A stretch of 47,615 bases of DNA. Source: an uncultured Muribaculaceae bacterium (GTDB lineage: Bacteria > Bacteroidota > Bacteroidia > Bacteroidales > Muribaculaceae). This document shows positions 33,942 to 42,100 of this stretch, in pieces. The stretch is taken from positions 1-47,615 of the forward strand of contig CAMWIJ010000017.1 of the NCBI GenBank assembly GCA_947174275.1, given 5' to 3'. Positions within the stretch are counted from its first letter, which is position 1, and every line of letters begins with the position of its first letter. Made by a program: the position numbers and the translations under genes. The notes under the pieces are model-generated. The model was not told the origin of the DNA. It was given only the letters and a program-made list of their open reading frames with translations, and searched no databases.

Positions 33942-34655
33942 TTAACAGTTTTTGATTGTGGCACATAATATGTTTTCGGCAGTGTCGAAGGCGTCGGTGG
34001 CTCTGACAAATGCTTTTTCGGTCATTGCCACGGCGTTGGAATATCGCTTCTGCGCCCCGCTCAATATGCGGGCTGCTTCGTCGGGGTCGTCAATGATGGT
34101 GTATCCTTCAGCGTCGACAGCCTGAGCTATCGCTTCCTGACGACGATGGGGCTGCGGCGAGACCTGACGGCGGGGTGTCGGAGGTGTCACCGCGGGTACG
34201 GTTTCCGGCTTCGGGTCGACACTGACAGCTGTCACGGCAGTGTCGGCGGCTTGTGGCAGGGTTATGTCGGCCGATGCTACTGTTCTCGGTGTGGCAGGTG
34301 TCGCAATGCCGTCGCGTCCGCTTCTTGGCAATGCAATGAAGATGATGGCGACCGATGCGGCGACAGTCGAGGCTGCAATCAGGAAGCGACGGCGTAGCCT
34401 GTGCCGCTGTCTGCGACTTTCTGCGGCGGTTTCAGCCTCGATTTCGGCCAGAAATTCCTTGTCGGGATTTTCGGCGGAAAGTTCTCCGACAGTGCGGAAT
34501 ACGGTGGCTTCCTGCCTGAGATCGTCGGGGAGTGTGTCGGTGTCGGCCTCGCTGAAGAAACGGCATATCTCAGCTTCGACGCGCATGTCGGTATCGCCGT
34601 CATACCAGCTGTCGATCAGCTCTCTTATCCTGTCGTATCGTGATGTAGTGTTCAT
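33942..34655 (-). CDS. Membrane anti-sigma-like protein
   Basis: This is a 237-residue single-pass membrane protein. The cytoplasmic N-terminal 90 residues (RIRELIDSWYDGDTDMRVE and FFSEADTDTLPDDLRQEA) are helical and acidic, like small anti-sigma domains. A basic RRRR-type stretch precedes the helix at residues 91-109. A Pro/Thr/Val-rich periplasmic linker and a C-terminal helical segment follow (VDAEGYTIIDDPDEAARIL). The zinc anti-sigma HxxxCxxC motif is absent, so the assignment rests on architecture and position. Its ATG lies 2 bp after the sigma-factor stop, implying coupled translation, as is usual for sigma/anti-sigma pairs. Confidence 0.7.
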   Translation of the reverse strand: MNTTSRYDRIRELIDSWYDGDTDMRVEAEICRFFSEADTDTLPDDLRQEATVFRTVGELSAENPDKEFLAEIEAETAAESRRQRHRLRRRFLIAASTVAASVAIIFIALPRSGRDGIATPATPRTVASADITLPQAADTAVTAVSVDPKPETVPAVTPPTPRRQVSPQPHRRQEAIAQAVDAEGYTIIDDPDEAARILSGAQKRYSNAVAMTEKAFVRATDAFDTAENILCATIKNC

Positions 34656-34657
34656 AG

Positions 34658-35152
34658 TCACCTCTCTTTCTCTTCGTATTTGACAATCATGTTGCGTAAT
34701 TCCTTGCGGGCCCGCGACAGATGCTGCCTGACGGTGCCCTCGTTTATTTTCGTCTCCGCTGAAATTTCGGCGCCCGATTTGCCTGAAAGGCTGAGGCGGA
34801 GTATCGTGCGGCGCGGTTCGCCGAGATTTTCGATTGCTTTTGTCAGCAACTCCAGCCGGCCTGTGTCATCGGACTCCTCGTCGGCAATGTCGTCGGCCAC
34901 ATCTTCGACCGGAGTCGTTATCGTGGGGGAGCCGCGACGGCAGATGTCGATGCATCGGTTGCGCACGGCGCGCACGGCGTAGGCTCCCCCGTCGGTCGTG
35001 ACATCAAGGCGTTGCCTGTTCTCCCAGAGCGTGCGCATGACATCCTGCACGGCATCTTTGGCGATTTCTTCGTCGCCGAGTATTCTCCTTGCCGTGGCCG
35101 CCATTGCACCGTAGGCCGGAAGTATCGTCGTCTGGAACTCTTTTGCTGTCAT
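34658..35152 (-). CDS. ECF RNA polymerase sigma factor
   Basis: This is a 164-residue sigma-70-family factor of the extracytoplasmic function type. Region 2 spans about residues 10-75 (ARRILGDEEIAKDAVQDVMR, then LWENRQRL). Region 4 spans about 105-155, with a clear helix-turn-helix LSGKSGAEISAETKINEGTV followed by RQHLSRARKEL. An acidic linker (DVADDIADEESDD) separates them. It would direct polymerase to envelope-related promoters and be held inactive by the membrane protein encoded 2 bp downstream. A GTGACA-N5-TGTCAC dyad lies 46 bp upstream (35198-35214), a possible control site. Confidence 0.9.
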   Translation of the reverse strand: MTAKEFQTTILPAYGAMAATARRILGDEEIAKDAVQDVMRTLWENRQRLDVTTDGGAYAVRAVRNRCIDICRRGSPTITTPVEDVADDIADEESDDTGRLELLTKAIENLGEPRRTILRLSLSGKSGAEISAETKINEGTVRQHLSRARKELRNMIVKYEEKER

Positions 35153-35197
35153 CGATTTCTTGGTTGTTCACTTATTTGACGAAAGTTTTCCACTTTA

Positions 35198-35214
35198 GTG
35201 ACACCAACTGTCAC
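35198..35214 (-). promoter_or_regulatory. Dyad upstream of the ECF sigma gene
   Basis: This is a perfect 6-bp inverted repeat with a 5-bp spacer, GTGACACCAACTGTCAC on the plus strand. On the minus strand it is followed by AAAACTTTC and then the sigma ATG. It could be an operator or part of a self-recognised sigma promoter. Confidence 0.4.
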
Positions 35215-35241
35215 AAAAAAAATACATTCCTCCTCAAATTT

Positions 35242-35404
35242 AGAAACTGTTTAAATTTATATGATACGGACTTTGAGATGGATTGTCGGATTGATTTTTG
35301 TTTGTGATGAGGGAGCGTAGCCGTAGCTACGTGACCGAAGAATAAACAAAAAGACACCGACAAGACTCTCAAAGGCAAAGTGATATGAATTTTAAACAGT
35401 TTCT
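35242..35404 (+). repeat. 163-bp palindromic element with conserved core (copy B)
   Basis: The arms, starting AGAAACTGTTTAAA and ending with its complement, pair imperfectly over about 65 nt each side. A perfect central hairpin CGTAGC-CGTA-GCTACG (35316-35331) lies within 1 bp of the element's midpoint. The core flanks GATGAGGGAG and TGACCGAAGAA match those of copy A in the cydA-cydB gap, while the stem and most of the arms differ in sequence. No coding capacity is seen. It may be a miniature mobile element or a conserved structured RNA. Confidence 0.75.
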
Positions 35405-35557
35405 TAGTTAAATAGTATCTAATTACGGAAATTATGTGTAATTTTGTGGACGCATAATAAAAGGCACATGATAAAAGACACATGATAAATAACTACTTTT
35501 ATTTTAATAATATTTACATTCCAATTTTATACTATATTCAAAAATAATATACAGACA

Positions 35558-36664
35558 ATGAAAAAAGTGGCATTGATTACCGGCATCACCGGACAGGACG
35601 GCAGTTACCTTGCCGAGTTTCTTATTGAAAAAGGTTATGATGTACACGGCATAATACGCCGTTCGTCATCATTCAACACCGGTCGTATCGAGCATCTTTA
35701 TCTCGACGAGTGGGTGCGCGACATGAAGAAGTCTCGTCTTGTCAACCTTCACTGGGGCGACATGACCGACTCGTCGTCGCTCGTCAGAATAATACAGCTC
35801 GTGCAGCCCGACGAGATATATAATCTTGCGGCGCAGAGCCATGTGAAGGTATCGTTCGATGTGCCTGAATTTACCGCCGACGCCGATGCCATCGGTCCGT
35901 TGCGTCTGCTTGAGGCCGTGCGTATACTCGGTCTTGAGAAGAAAACAAAGATATATCAGGCTTCCACATCCGAACTCTACGGCAAGGTGCAGGAAGTGCC
36001 CCAGAAGGAGACTACTCCGTTCTATCCACGCTCGCCCTACGGTGTGGCTAAGCAATACGGTTTCTGGATTACCAAGAACTACCGCGAGAGCTACGGCATG
36101 TTTGCCGTCAACGGCATCCTCTTCAATCACGAGAGTGAGCGCCGCGGCGAAACTTTCGTGACCCGCAAGATTACCATCGCCGCCGCACGCATAGCGCAAG
36201 GTTTTCAGGATCGTCTCTATCTGGGCAATCTCGACGCGCGCCGCGACTGGGGCTATGCTAAAGATTATGTGGAGTGCATGTGGCTCATACTGCAGCATCC
36301 CGAGCCCGAAGACTTTGTTATCGCCACCGGTGAGATGCACACCGTGCGTGAGTTTGCAACGCTCGCCTTCCGTCATGTAGGCATCGAGCTTGAATGGAAG
36401 GGTGAAGGTGTCGACGAGAAAGGTATCGACAAGGCTACCGGACGAGTCATTGTAGAGGTCGATCCCAAATATTTCCGTCCGTGCGAGGTCGAACAGTTGC
36501 TCGGAGATCCGACAAAAGCCCGCAATCTTCTCAGCTGGAACCCGACAAAAACTTCGTTTGCCGATCTCGTCAGGATTATGGTGGAGCATGACATGAAATT
36601 TGTGCGCAAGCTGTATCTCCGCGACAGGCTTGACAAAACGGAAGGGGAGGACTCTGCCTTATGA
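35558..36664 (+). CDS. gmd: GDP-mannose 4,6-dehydratase
   Basis: Gmd converts GDP-mannose to GDP-4-keto-6-deoxymannose with bound NADP, the first committed step of GDP-L-fucose synthesis. The 368-residue length fits. It shows the Rossmann motif [15 protein letters not shown], the catalytic SDR set with Ser/Thr in STSELYG and Tyr-Lys in [13 protein letters not shown], and [17 protein letters not shown], a hallmark of this enzyme. The start is the ATG at 35558 after a long AT-rich leader. Its stop overlaps the fcl start by 4 bp, so the two are coupled. The GDP-fucose would feed capsule or glycoprotein fucosylation. Confidence 0.97.
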   Translation: MKKVALITGITGQDGSYLAEFLIEKGYDVHGIIRRSSSFNTGRIEHLYLDEWVRDMKKSRLVNLHWGDMTDSSSLVRIIQLVQPDEIYNLAAQSHVKVSFDVPEFTADADAIGPLRLLEAVRILGLEKKTKIYQASTSELYGKVQEVPQKETTPFYPRSPYGVAKQYGFWITKNYRESYGMFAVNGILFNHESERRGETFVTRKITIAAARIAQGFQDRLYLGNLDARRDWGYAKDYVECMWLILQHPEPEDFVIATGEMHTVREFATLAFRHVGIELEWKGEGVDEKGIDKATGRVIVEVDPKYFRPCEVEQLLGDPTKARNLLSWNPTKTSFADLVRIMVEHDMKFVRKLYLRDRLDKTEGEDSAL

Positions 36665-37605
36665 TGCGCCCTGACTCAAAAATATATGTGGCCGGACACC
36701 GCGGCATGGTGGGCTCGGCCATAGTGCGCGAACTGCAGCGGCAGGGCTACACCAATATCATAATCCGCACACACGCAGAGCTCGACCTGTGCCGTCAGGC
36801 CGATGTGGAGCGTTTTTTTGCCGACGAGCGACCGGAATATGTGTTTCTCGCGGCGGCAAAGGTGGGTGGCATCATTGCCAACCGCAATGCTCTCGCCGAC
36901 TTCATGTATGAGAACATGATACTTGAGATGAACGTCATCAACGCCGCATGGCGCAACGGTTGCCGTAAACTCGAGTTCCTCGGTTCGTCGTGCATATATC
37001 CCCGCATGGCGCCTCAGCCCATGAAGGAGGACTGTCTGCTGACCTCGGCGCTCGAGCCCACCAACGAGGCATACGCTCTCGCAAAAATCTCAGGTCTGAA
37101 ATATTGCGAATATCTCAACCGCCAGTACGGCACCGATTTCATATCCGTGATGCCAACCAACCTCTACGGCCCGAATGACAACTATCATCCGGAGCACTCC
37201 CATGTGCTCCCGGCTCTGATACGCCGTTTTCATGAGGCGAAGGTGTCAGGAGCGCAGTCGGTGACATGCTGGGGCGACGGAAGTCCGCTGCGCGAGTTCC
37301 TTTACGTCGATGACCTCGCCAACCTGTGTGTGTTTCTGATGAACAATTATTCCGGCAACGAGACCGTCAACGCCGGCACCGGAAAGGAAGTAACCATAAA
37401 ACAGCTCACCGAAATGGTGGCGGAGACTGTCGGATATGAGGGCGAGATACTCTGGGACACCACACGCCCCAACGGCACGCCCCGCAAACTCCTCGACGTA
37501 AGCAAAAGCCACGCTTTAGGCTGGCATCACACCGTAGAACTCTCTGACGGAATAGCCCTCGCATACGCCGACTTCCTCTCCAACCCTATGCGCGCAGAGC
37601 GCTGA
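36661..37605 (+). CDS. fcl: GDP-L-fucose synthase
   Basis: This enzyme epimerises and reduces GDP-4-keto-6-deoxymannose to GDP-L-fucose with NADPH. The 314-residue protein shows the nucleotide-binding [29 protein letters not shown], the Ser of [16 protein letters not shown], the Tyr-Lys pair in [15 protein letters not shown], and the later [19 protein letters not shown], all typical of Fcl/WcaG. It directly follows gmd with a 4-bp overlap. It ends before a cluster of strong inverted repeats at 37657-37794 that separates it from the convergent SIMPL gene. Confidence 0.97.
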   Translation: MMRPDSKIYVAGHRGMVGSAIVRELQRQGYTNIIIRTHAELDLCRQADVERFFADERPEYVFLAAAKVGGIIANRNALADFMYENMILEMNVINAAWRNGCRKLEFLGSSCIYPRMAPQPMKEDCLLTSALEPTNEAYALAKISGLKYCEYLNRQYGTDFISVMPTNLYGPNDNYHPEHSHVLPALIRRFHEAKVSGAQSVTCWGDGSPLREFLYVDDLANLCVFLMNNYSGNETVNAGTGKEVTIKQLTEMVAETVGYEGEILWDTTRPNGTPRKLLDVSKSHALGWHHTVELSDGIALAYADFLSNPMRAER

Positions 37606-37656
37606 CCTGTAGCAATATCGATATGAGATTTAAATATCGACAAAGCATATAATCTT

Positions 37657-37706
37657 AAAAAACGGCGAAAATCTTTCTTTCTAAAGAAAAATTTTCGCCG
37701 TTTTTT
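37657..37706 (+). terminator. Hairpin A (terminator) downstream of fcl
   Basis: A 16-bp perfect stem pairs AAAAAACGGCGAAAAT (37657-37672) with its complement at 37691-37706, ending in a T run. This is a classic intrinsic terminator. Its 3' arm overlaps the next inverted repeat. Confidence 0.8.
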
Positions 37707-37726
37707 TCTTTAGAAAGAAAGATTTT
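37668..37726. terminator. Hairpin B, overlapping inverted repeat
   Basis: A 24-bp perfect inverted repeat (37668-37691 and 37703-37726) is rich in CTTT/AAAG, with an 11-nt spacer. It interleaves with hairpin A: the loop of A forms most of the first arm of B. The two cannot both form fully, except as a pseudoknot. Confidence 0.75.
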
Positions 37727-37756
37727 GCTAATATTCTGAATGCGAGTGGCTTTCGG

Positions 37757-37794
37757 ATACAAAAAATGCGGAATTAATTCCGCATTTTTTGTAT
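37757..37794. terminator. 38-bp perfect palindrome, bidirectional terminator
   Basis: The sequence is a perfect 38-bp palindrome with TGCGGAATTAATTCCGCA at its centre and A/T runs outside. It has no loop bases beyond the central turn. It lies 14 bp before the SIMPL stop and can end transcription from both strands. Confidence 0.8.
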
Positions 37795-37807
37795 TTATAT
37801 GTCCGGT

Positions 37808-38515
37808 TTAGTCTTCGAGGAAGTAGGTCAGAGTGGTTACCACGCGTACGCTTTTGATTGAGGGGGTGTATTGGTCGCGGTCGGTTATGGAGAACTGGCC
37901 TTGGTTGGCTGTCTGTATTTTGCCGAGTTTGCTTTCGGAGTCGTCGGCAAATTTCTGTGCAGCTTCGCGGGCGTTTTTGGTGGCTTCGGCAATCATCTGC
38001 GGTTTGATGTCGTTGAGTCCGGTAAACTCATACTGTATGGGATTGCTGTAGTCGGTGCTCGATATCGCTATGCCCTCCTTGAGCAGTTCGCCCTGGCTGC
38101 GTATCAACTCATCAACTTTGTCGACCTGTGAAGAGGTGACTACGATTACTTCCGTGATGTTGTAGCGGTATTGGTAGCGGTCAGAGCCATAGTTGTTGGC
38201 GGCGCGGTCGTAGGCTTCCGGAGCGTTGATGCTGATTTCGCTTTCGGTGATGCCTGCTTTGTGGAGGAATTCAAGTATTTTGTTGTTGGTGGCATTGGTC
38301 TGGTCGTAGAGCGAGGGCAGATCGTTGCCCTGTATCTGATAGGAGATGGGCCAGGTGACTTTGTCGGCTTTGACTTCACGCTCCGACAGTCCTTTTACGC
38401 TTACAGTGCGCTGCGCCGACGACATCGAGCGGAATCCCGAACGGATGCCGAGCCCTATGGCGAGCAATCCGAGAGCGATGAGCAACGCAGGAATCAGTTT
38501 TTTTGCTGCATTCAT
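37808..38515 (-). CDS. SIMPL (DUF541) domain protein
   Basis: This is a 235-residue envelope protein with one N-terminal hydrophobic helix (LIPALLIALGLLAIGLGIRS) that anchors or exports it, followed by the SIMPL/DUF541 domain. Family-like segments are RTVSVKGLSEREVKADKVTW, NNKILEFLHKAGI with the downstream SEISINAPEAYDRA, and NAREAAQKFADD near the C-terminus. The domain is found in many envelope proteins (oxidative-stress protein YggE, BP26) with no agreed activity. It is monocistronic, facing gmd-fcl convergently. Confidence 0.88.
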   Translation of the reverse strand: MNAAKKLIPALLIALGLLAIGLGIRSGFRSMSSAQRTVSVKGLSEREVKADKVTWPISYQIQGNDLPSLYDQTNATNNKILEFLHKAGITESEISINAPEAYDRAANNYGSDRYQYRYNITEVIVVTSSQVDKVDELIRSQGELLKEGIAISSTDYSNPIQYEFTGLNDIKPQMIAEATKNAREAAQKFADDSESKLGKIQTANQGQFSITDRDQYTPSIKSVRVVTTLTYFLED

Positions 38516-38611
38516 GTCTAAATCGATTAAATTAATAATAAAATGAAAACTTCATTAATGCGAATTTACGAAATTTATTAATTAACATAATGTCTACTCA
38601 AAAGTTTTTTA

Positions 38612-38619
38612 TATCTTTG
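38612..38619 (+). promoter_or_regulatory. -7 element of the ROK kinase gene
   Basis: TATCTTTG lies 43 bp before the ATG. The -33 position reads AATG rather than TTTG at 19-bp spacing, so the assignment rests on the -7 alone. Confidence 0.5.
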
Positions 38620-38662
38620 TCAAAAATATTTCAAAAATTTTCTTATCATTAAATTAACTATC

Positions 38663-39691
38663 ATGGCAAAACCTTACGTTGTCGGTATCGACATAGGTGG
38701 CACAAATACCGTATTCGGTATCGTCGATGCCCGAGGAGTAGTTATAGCAAGCTCTTCGATAAAGACACAGAAACACAGTAAAATCGAAGATTATATTGAC
38801 GAACTTTACACTGAGCTCTCAAAGCTTATAGAAGTCAACGATGCCGATGACAAAATCCACGGTATCGGCATCGGCGCTCCCAATGCCAATTATTTCTCAG
38901 GCTGCATAGAGACAAACGTCAACCTGCCCTGGCCGGCTCCCATACCTTTGGCTCAGCTTGTAAGCGATAAGTTCGGCATCCCCGTAGCCATCACCAACGA
39001 CGCCAACGCGGCTGCTATCGGCGAAATGACATACGGAGCCGCACGCGGTCTGCGTGACTTCATTATGATAACACTCGGCACCGGTGTCGGTTCGGGCATC
39101 GTGATCAACGGTCAGCTCGTCTACGGACACGACGGATTTGCCGGCGAGCTCGGCCATGTGGTGATGAAGCGCCACAACGGACGTCTCTGCGGCTGCGGTC
39201 GTACAGGCTGTCTCGAAGCCTACTGCTCGGCAAGCGGTGTGGCACGCACGGCGCGCGAATTCCTCGAAGTGCGCACCGAGCCTTCAATCCTCCGCAATAT
39301 TCCCATCGACGAAATCACCTCTAAGGATGTATATGACGCAGCTATCTCAGGCGACAAGATTGCCAAGGATATCTTCGAATACACCGGTGAGATACTCGGC
39401 GAGGCACTTGCTGATTTCACCGCTTTCTCAGCTCCCGAGGCATTCATTCTCTTCGGCGGATTGTCAAAGAGCGGCGACCTTATCATGCGTCCGCTGCGCA
39501 ACTCGCTCGAAAAGAATGTGATGAATCCCTGGAAAGGCAAAGTCAAGATACTTCTTTCAGAGCTTAAGGAAGCAGATGCGGCAGTGCTTGGCGCGTCAGC
39601 TCTCGGCTGGGAGGCAAAACCGATGGCAGCTCCTGCAGCAGTCCCCTCGGCAACAGCCATTTCACCCACTCCCGCCGCCCCCAAAGCATAA
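38663..39691 (+). CDS. ROK family sugar kinase (glucokinase-like)
   Basis: This 342-residue cytoplasmic kinase most likely phosphorylates glucose or a related hexose with ATP. It has the ATP-binding GIDIGGTNTVFGIVD, the sugar-binding EN-type block TNDANAAAIGEMTYGAAR, GTGVGSGIVINGQLVYG, and the ROK zinc motif CGCGRTGCLE preceded by the catalytic-site ELGHVVM. No N-terminal HTH is present, so it is an enzyme rather than a NagC-type repressor. The C-terminal Ala/Pro tail after residue 315 is a low-complexity extension. It is followed by a strong terminator. Confidence 0.92.
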   Translation: MAKPYVVGIDIGGTNTVFGIVDARGVVIASSSIKTQKHSKIEDYIDELYTELSKLIEVNDADDKIHGIGIGAPNANYFSGCIETNVNLPWPAPIPLAQLVSDKFGIPVAITNDANAAAIGEMTYGAARGLRDFIMITLGTGVGSGIVINGQLVYGHDGFAGELGHVVMKRHNGRLCGCGRTGCLEAYCSASGVARTAREFLEVRTEPSILRNIPIDEITSKDVYDAAISGDKIAKDIFEYTGEILGEALADFTAFSAPEAFILFGGLSKSGDLIMRPLRNSLEKNVMNPWKGKVKILLSELKEADAAVLGASALGWEAKPMAAPAAVPSATAISPTPAAPKA

Positions 39692-39703
39692 GGAAATTAT
39701 CCC

Positions 39704-39760
39704 GATAAAAACACCGGGCATATTGCAGACTCACCTCGCAATATGCCCGGTGTTTTTATC
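39704..39760 (+). terminator. Terminator of the ROK kinase gene
   Basis: A 23-bp perfect stem (39704-39726 and 39738-39760) starts GATAAAAACACCGGGC and has an 11-nt loop. The second arm ends in a T5 run. It lies 12 bp after the stop. Confidence 0.88.
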
Positions 39761-39962
39761 AAATAAAGCGTTACTGCAAAATATCTTTCCGTAATTTTTT
39801 TACGGAATAGTGTGGTGTTTCTCCTGTAAGATTTATTTTGAAGCCGGATGAATATCGAATATTGTATTAATTTTGCCGGCCAACTTACATATTATGTGAA
39901 TAAATGCGTAAATTTGCATTGGAGAATGCTCTCATGTTATGTGATTTTGAGCATGGAGCAGG

Positions 39963-41390
39963 ATGAAATTATTTATGCAGCAGAGATTTATACAGCATAC
40001 AGAGGGAGTTGAGGGGTGTCGCGGACGCCGTCTTATCCTGTTTTTTGCCGGATGGGGCATGGACGCGTCGGTTTTCGCGCAATTGTCTAAACCCGGCTAT
40101 GACCTCATTGTCGTGTATGATTACCGCATTCTTGACTTCGACATGAAGGCGCTTGACGGGTATGACGAGATATGCGTGCTTGCGTGGTCGCTCGGAGTGT
40201 GGCATGCCGACAGGTTTATCTCGGATAATCCACATCTGCCTTTCACGCGCACGGTTGCTGTAAACGGCACTCTCGCGCCGATTGACGATGCTTTCGGTAT
40301 ACCACCGCGGGTGTATGACCTGACTTCGGCGCTTCCCGACAATAATTCATTGCTTAAATTCTACCGCCGTATATGTGGCGGGCAGGCGGCGATGTCCGTT
40401 CTGATGCCACGTATGCCACAACGGCCGCTCGATGAACTGCGCGACGAGCTGCTGGCTGTCCGTTCGCGCATTCCGGCCGATAAAACTATCGATGCCTCCA
40501 ATTGGGACGAAATTTATCTCTCTGACGCTGATCTGATATTTCCGTTCGAAAATATGAAATCAGCCTGGAGGGCGGCATCGCGCCGTGTGAGAATTATGCG
40601 TGACGCGCACCATGCCATAGACTTCAGCCGTTTCATCCAGTCGGCATTTGTCGACAAGGAGCTTGTCGGCGACCGTTTTGCCTCTGCTTCTGTTACGTAT
40701 GAGCGGGAGGCGGAAGTGCAGTGCAAAGTGGCGGAGATACTTGCCGGTGCGGCGGCTGACGGTATGCCTGAAATCAGCCGAAACCGGACCGTTCTGGAGA
40801 TTGGAAGCGGGGTAGGAGTGCTCACAAAACTTTACATGCCGATGTTTGCCGACAGCCGTATCACCCTCTGGGATCTCGCGCCTGTGGCAGTCGGTGCCGG
40901 CAATGGAAATGAGATCAATGTCGTGGCCTGCGATGCCGAAACCGGATTACGGGCATTGCCCGACGCTTCAGTCGATACTATATTCTCCTCCTCCACATTG
41001 CAGTGGTTCAACTCACCGCGGCGCGCCGTAAGAGAGATGGTGCGCGCACTGGCTCCCGGAGGCCGTGCCTTCATCTCATGTTATATCGACGGCACGATAC
41101 CTGAGCTTTCAGCGCTTGCAGGCGGAAGCGCGATGCACTATCCGCAGCTTCACGGTCTGCTCGAGTCGCTTGAGGGAGTGGAGTGTGACACTTTTGTCCG
41201 TCGCTTTGAACTTCTCTTCGACTCGGCGGCCGAAGCTCTCGCCCACATGCGGGCTACAGGCGTCAACTCCCTGTCGCGCAAGGCGATGTCAATAGCCGAC
41301 ACCAGAAGGCTGATGCAGTCGCTCACGGTCGACGGAAAAGCGGTGCTGACTTTCAACACTCAGTTCATAATCATTAGAAAACATGGATAA
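39963..41390 (+). CDS. Fused BioG-BioC: pimeloyl-ACP esterase and malonyl-ACP methyltransferase
   Basis: The 475-residue fusion holds both ends of the pimeloyl-chain branch of biotin synthesis. Residues 1 to about 222 are a BioG (DUF452) alpha/beta hydrolase with FFAGWGMD at the oxyanion region, nucleophile Ser76 in AWSLGVW, Asp in SDADLIFPFEN and His216/217 in DAHHAID. It would demethylate pimeloyl-ACP methyl ester. The rest (about 225-475) is BioC, with RFASASVTYEREAEVQ and the SAM motif VLEIGSGVGVLT, and methylates malonyl-ACP so fatty-acid synthase can extend it. It overlaps bioD by 8 bp. Similar fusions are known in Bacteroidetes. The Met at residue 5 is an alternative start. Confidence 0.9.
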   Translation: MKLFMQQRFIQHTEGVEGCRGRRLILFFAGWGMDASVFAQLSKPGYDLIVVYDYRILDFDMKALDGYDEICVLAWSLGVWHADRFISDNPHLPFTRTVAVNGTLAPIDDAFGIPPRVYDLTSALPDNNSLLKFYRRICGGQAAMSVLMPRMPQRPLDELRDELLAVRSRIPADKTIDASNWDEIYLSDADLIFPFENMKSAWRAASRRVRIMRDAHHAIDFSRFIQSAFVDKELVGDRFASASVTYEREAEVQCKVAEILAGAAADGMPEISRNRTVLEIGSGVGVLTKLYMPMFADSRITLWDLAPVAVGAGNGNEINVVACDAETGLRALPDASVDTIFSSSTLQWFNSPRRAVREMVRALAPGGRAFISCYIDGTIPELSALAGGSAMHYPQLHGLLESLEGVECDTFVRRFELLFDSAAEALAHMRATGVNSLSRKAMSIADTRRLMQSLTVDGKAVLTFNTQFIIIRKHG

Positions 41391-42036
41391 GGAAACAATA
41401 TTTGTCACCGGCATTGACACTGATGCCGGTAAATCGTATGCCACCGGATTTCTGGCCAATATCATCGCCGGTAAAGGCCGTGCGGTGATGACACAGAAAC
41501 TTGTGCAGACAGGCAATGAAGGCCGTTCGGAAGATATTGAGCTGCACCGCAGCATCATGCATCTCGATATATCTCACGAGGAGTATGCCCTGACTGCTCC
41601 GATGATATTCACCTATCCGTCATCGCCCCATCTCGCGGCGAGAGTCGACGGCCGCGAGGTCGACATCGAAGCCATCGATGCGGCCCGCGAAGCTCTGGAG
41701 GCGAAGTATGACACTCTGCTTGTCGAAGGCGCCGGCGGACTGATGGTGCCGCTGACCGACCGCTATCTGACAATCGACTATGTGGCCGACCGCCATCTGG
41801 ATGTTGCTCTTGTCACCAATGCCAAACTCGGCTCGATATCGCATACGCTGCTCGCTCTCGAGGCAATAGAGCGCCGCGGTCTTAACCTGCGCTATCTGCT
41901 CTACAACACCCATTTCGACACCGACCCGGTCATTGCCCCGGAGACACGCAGCTATATCCGCCTGTATGTGGCGGAGCGTTTTCCCGGCGCTGAATGGATA
42001 GAAGTGCCTTCGATTGACCTGAATACCTGTCGATAA
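41383..42036 (+). CDS. bioD: Dethiobiotin synthetase
   Basis: BioD closes the ureido ring of dethiobiotin from 7,8-diaminopelargonate, CO2 and ATP. The 217-residue protein starts IFVTGIDTDAGKSYATG with the modified P-loop DAGKS, then has VQTGNEG at the diamine-binding site and VEGAGGLMVPL. It overlaps the fused BioG-BioC gene by 8 bp, so translation is probably coupled. bioA, bioF and bioB are not in the window. The stop lies just before a new promoter for aroE. Confidence 0.95.
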   Translation: MDKETIFVTGIDTDAGKSYATGFLANIIAGKGRAVMTQKLVQTGNEGRSEDIELHRSIMHLDISHEEYALTAPMIFTYPSSPHLAARVDGREVDIEAIDAAREALEAKYDTLLVEGAGGLMVPLTDRYLTIDYVADRHLDVALVTNAKLGSISHTLLALEAIERRGLNLRYLLYNTHFDTDPVIAPETRSYIRLYVAERFPGAEWIEVPSIDLNTCR

Positions 42037-42038
42037 TA

Positions 42039-42070
42039 TTTGTCGGAACAAGGCTTTTTTTCTATATTTG
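42039..42070 (+). promoter_or_regulatory. aroE promoter
   Basis: TTTG (42039-42042) precedes TATATTTG (42063-42070) with a 20-bp spacer. It starts directly after the bioD stop. The predicted transcript start is near 42077, which favours the aroE ATG at 42101 over that at 42083. Confidence 0.7.
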
Positions 42071-42100
42071 CACAATCACTTAATGAAGCACCCCGACATT

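Larger units (their letters stand above)
35153..35557. other. Intergenic region between the sigma factor and gmd
   Basis: This 405-bp gap contains the sigma-gene dyad (35198-35214) and the 163-bp palindromic element copy B (35242-35404). An AT-rich stretch runs up to gmd. No gene is visible. A consensus promoter for gmd was not found; the last 100 bp are too AT-rich to choose one. Confidence 0.5.

Noticed and set aside
35669-36589. A 306-codon minus-strand frame inside gmd
   Set aside because: The plus strand encodes unmistakable GDP-mannose dehydratase. The antisense frame is a by-product of GC-rich codon use.
39868-39916. Promoter before the fused BioG-BioC gene
   Set aside because: TAATTTTG (39868-39875) and TAAATTTG (39909-39916) both look like -7 elements, but neither has a suitable -33 element, so no single choice is supported.
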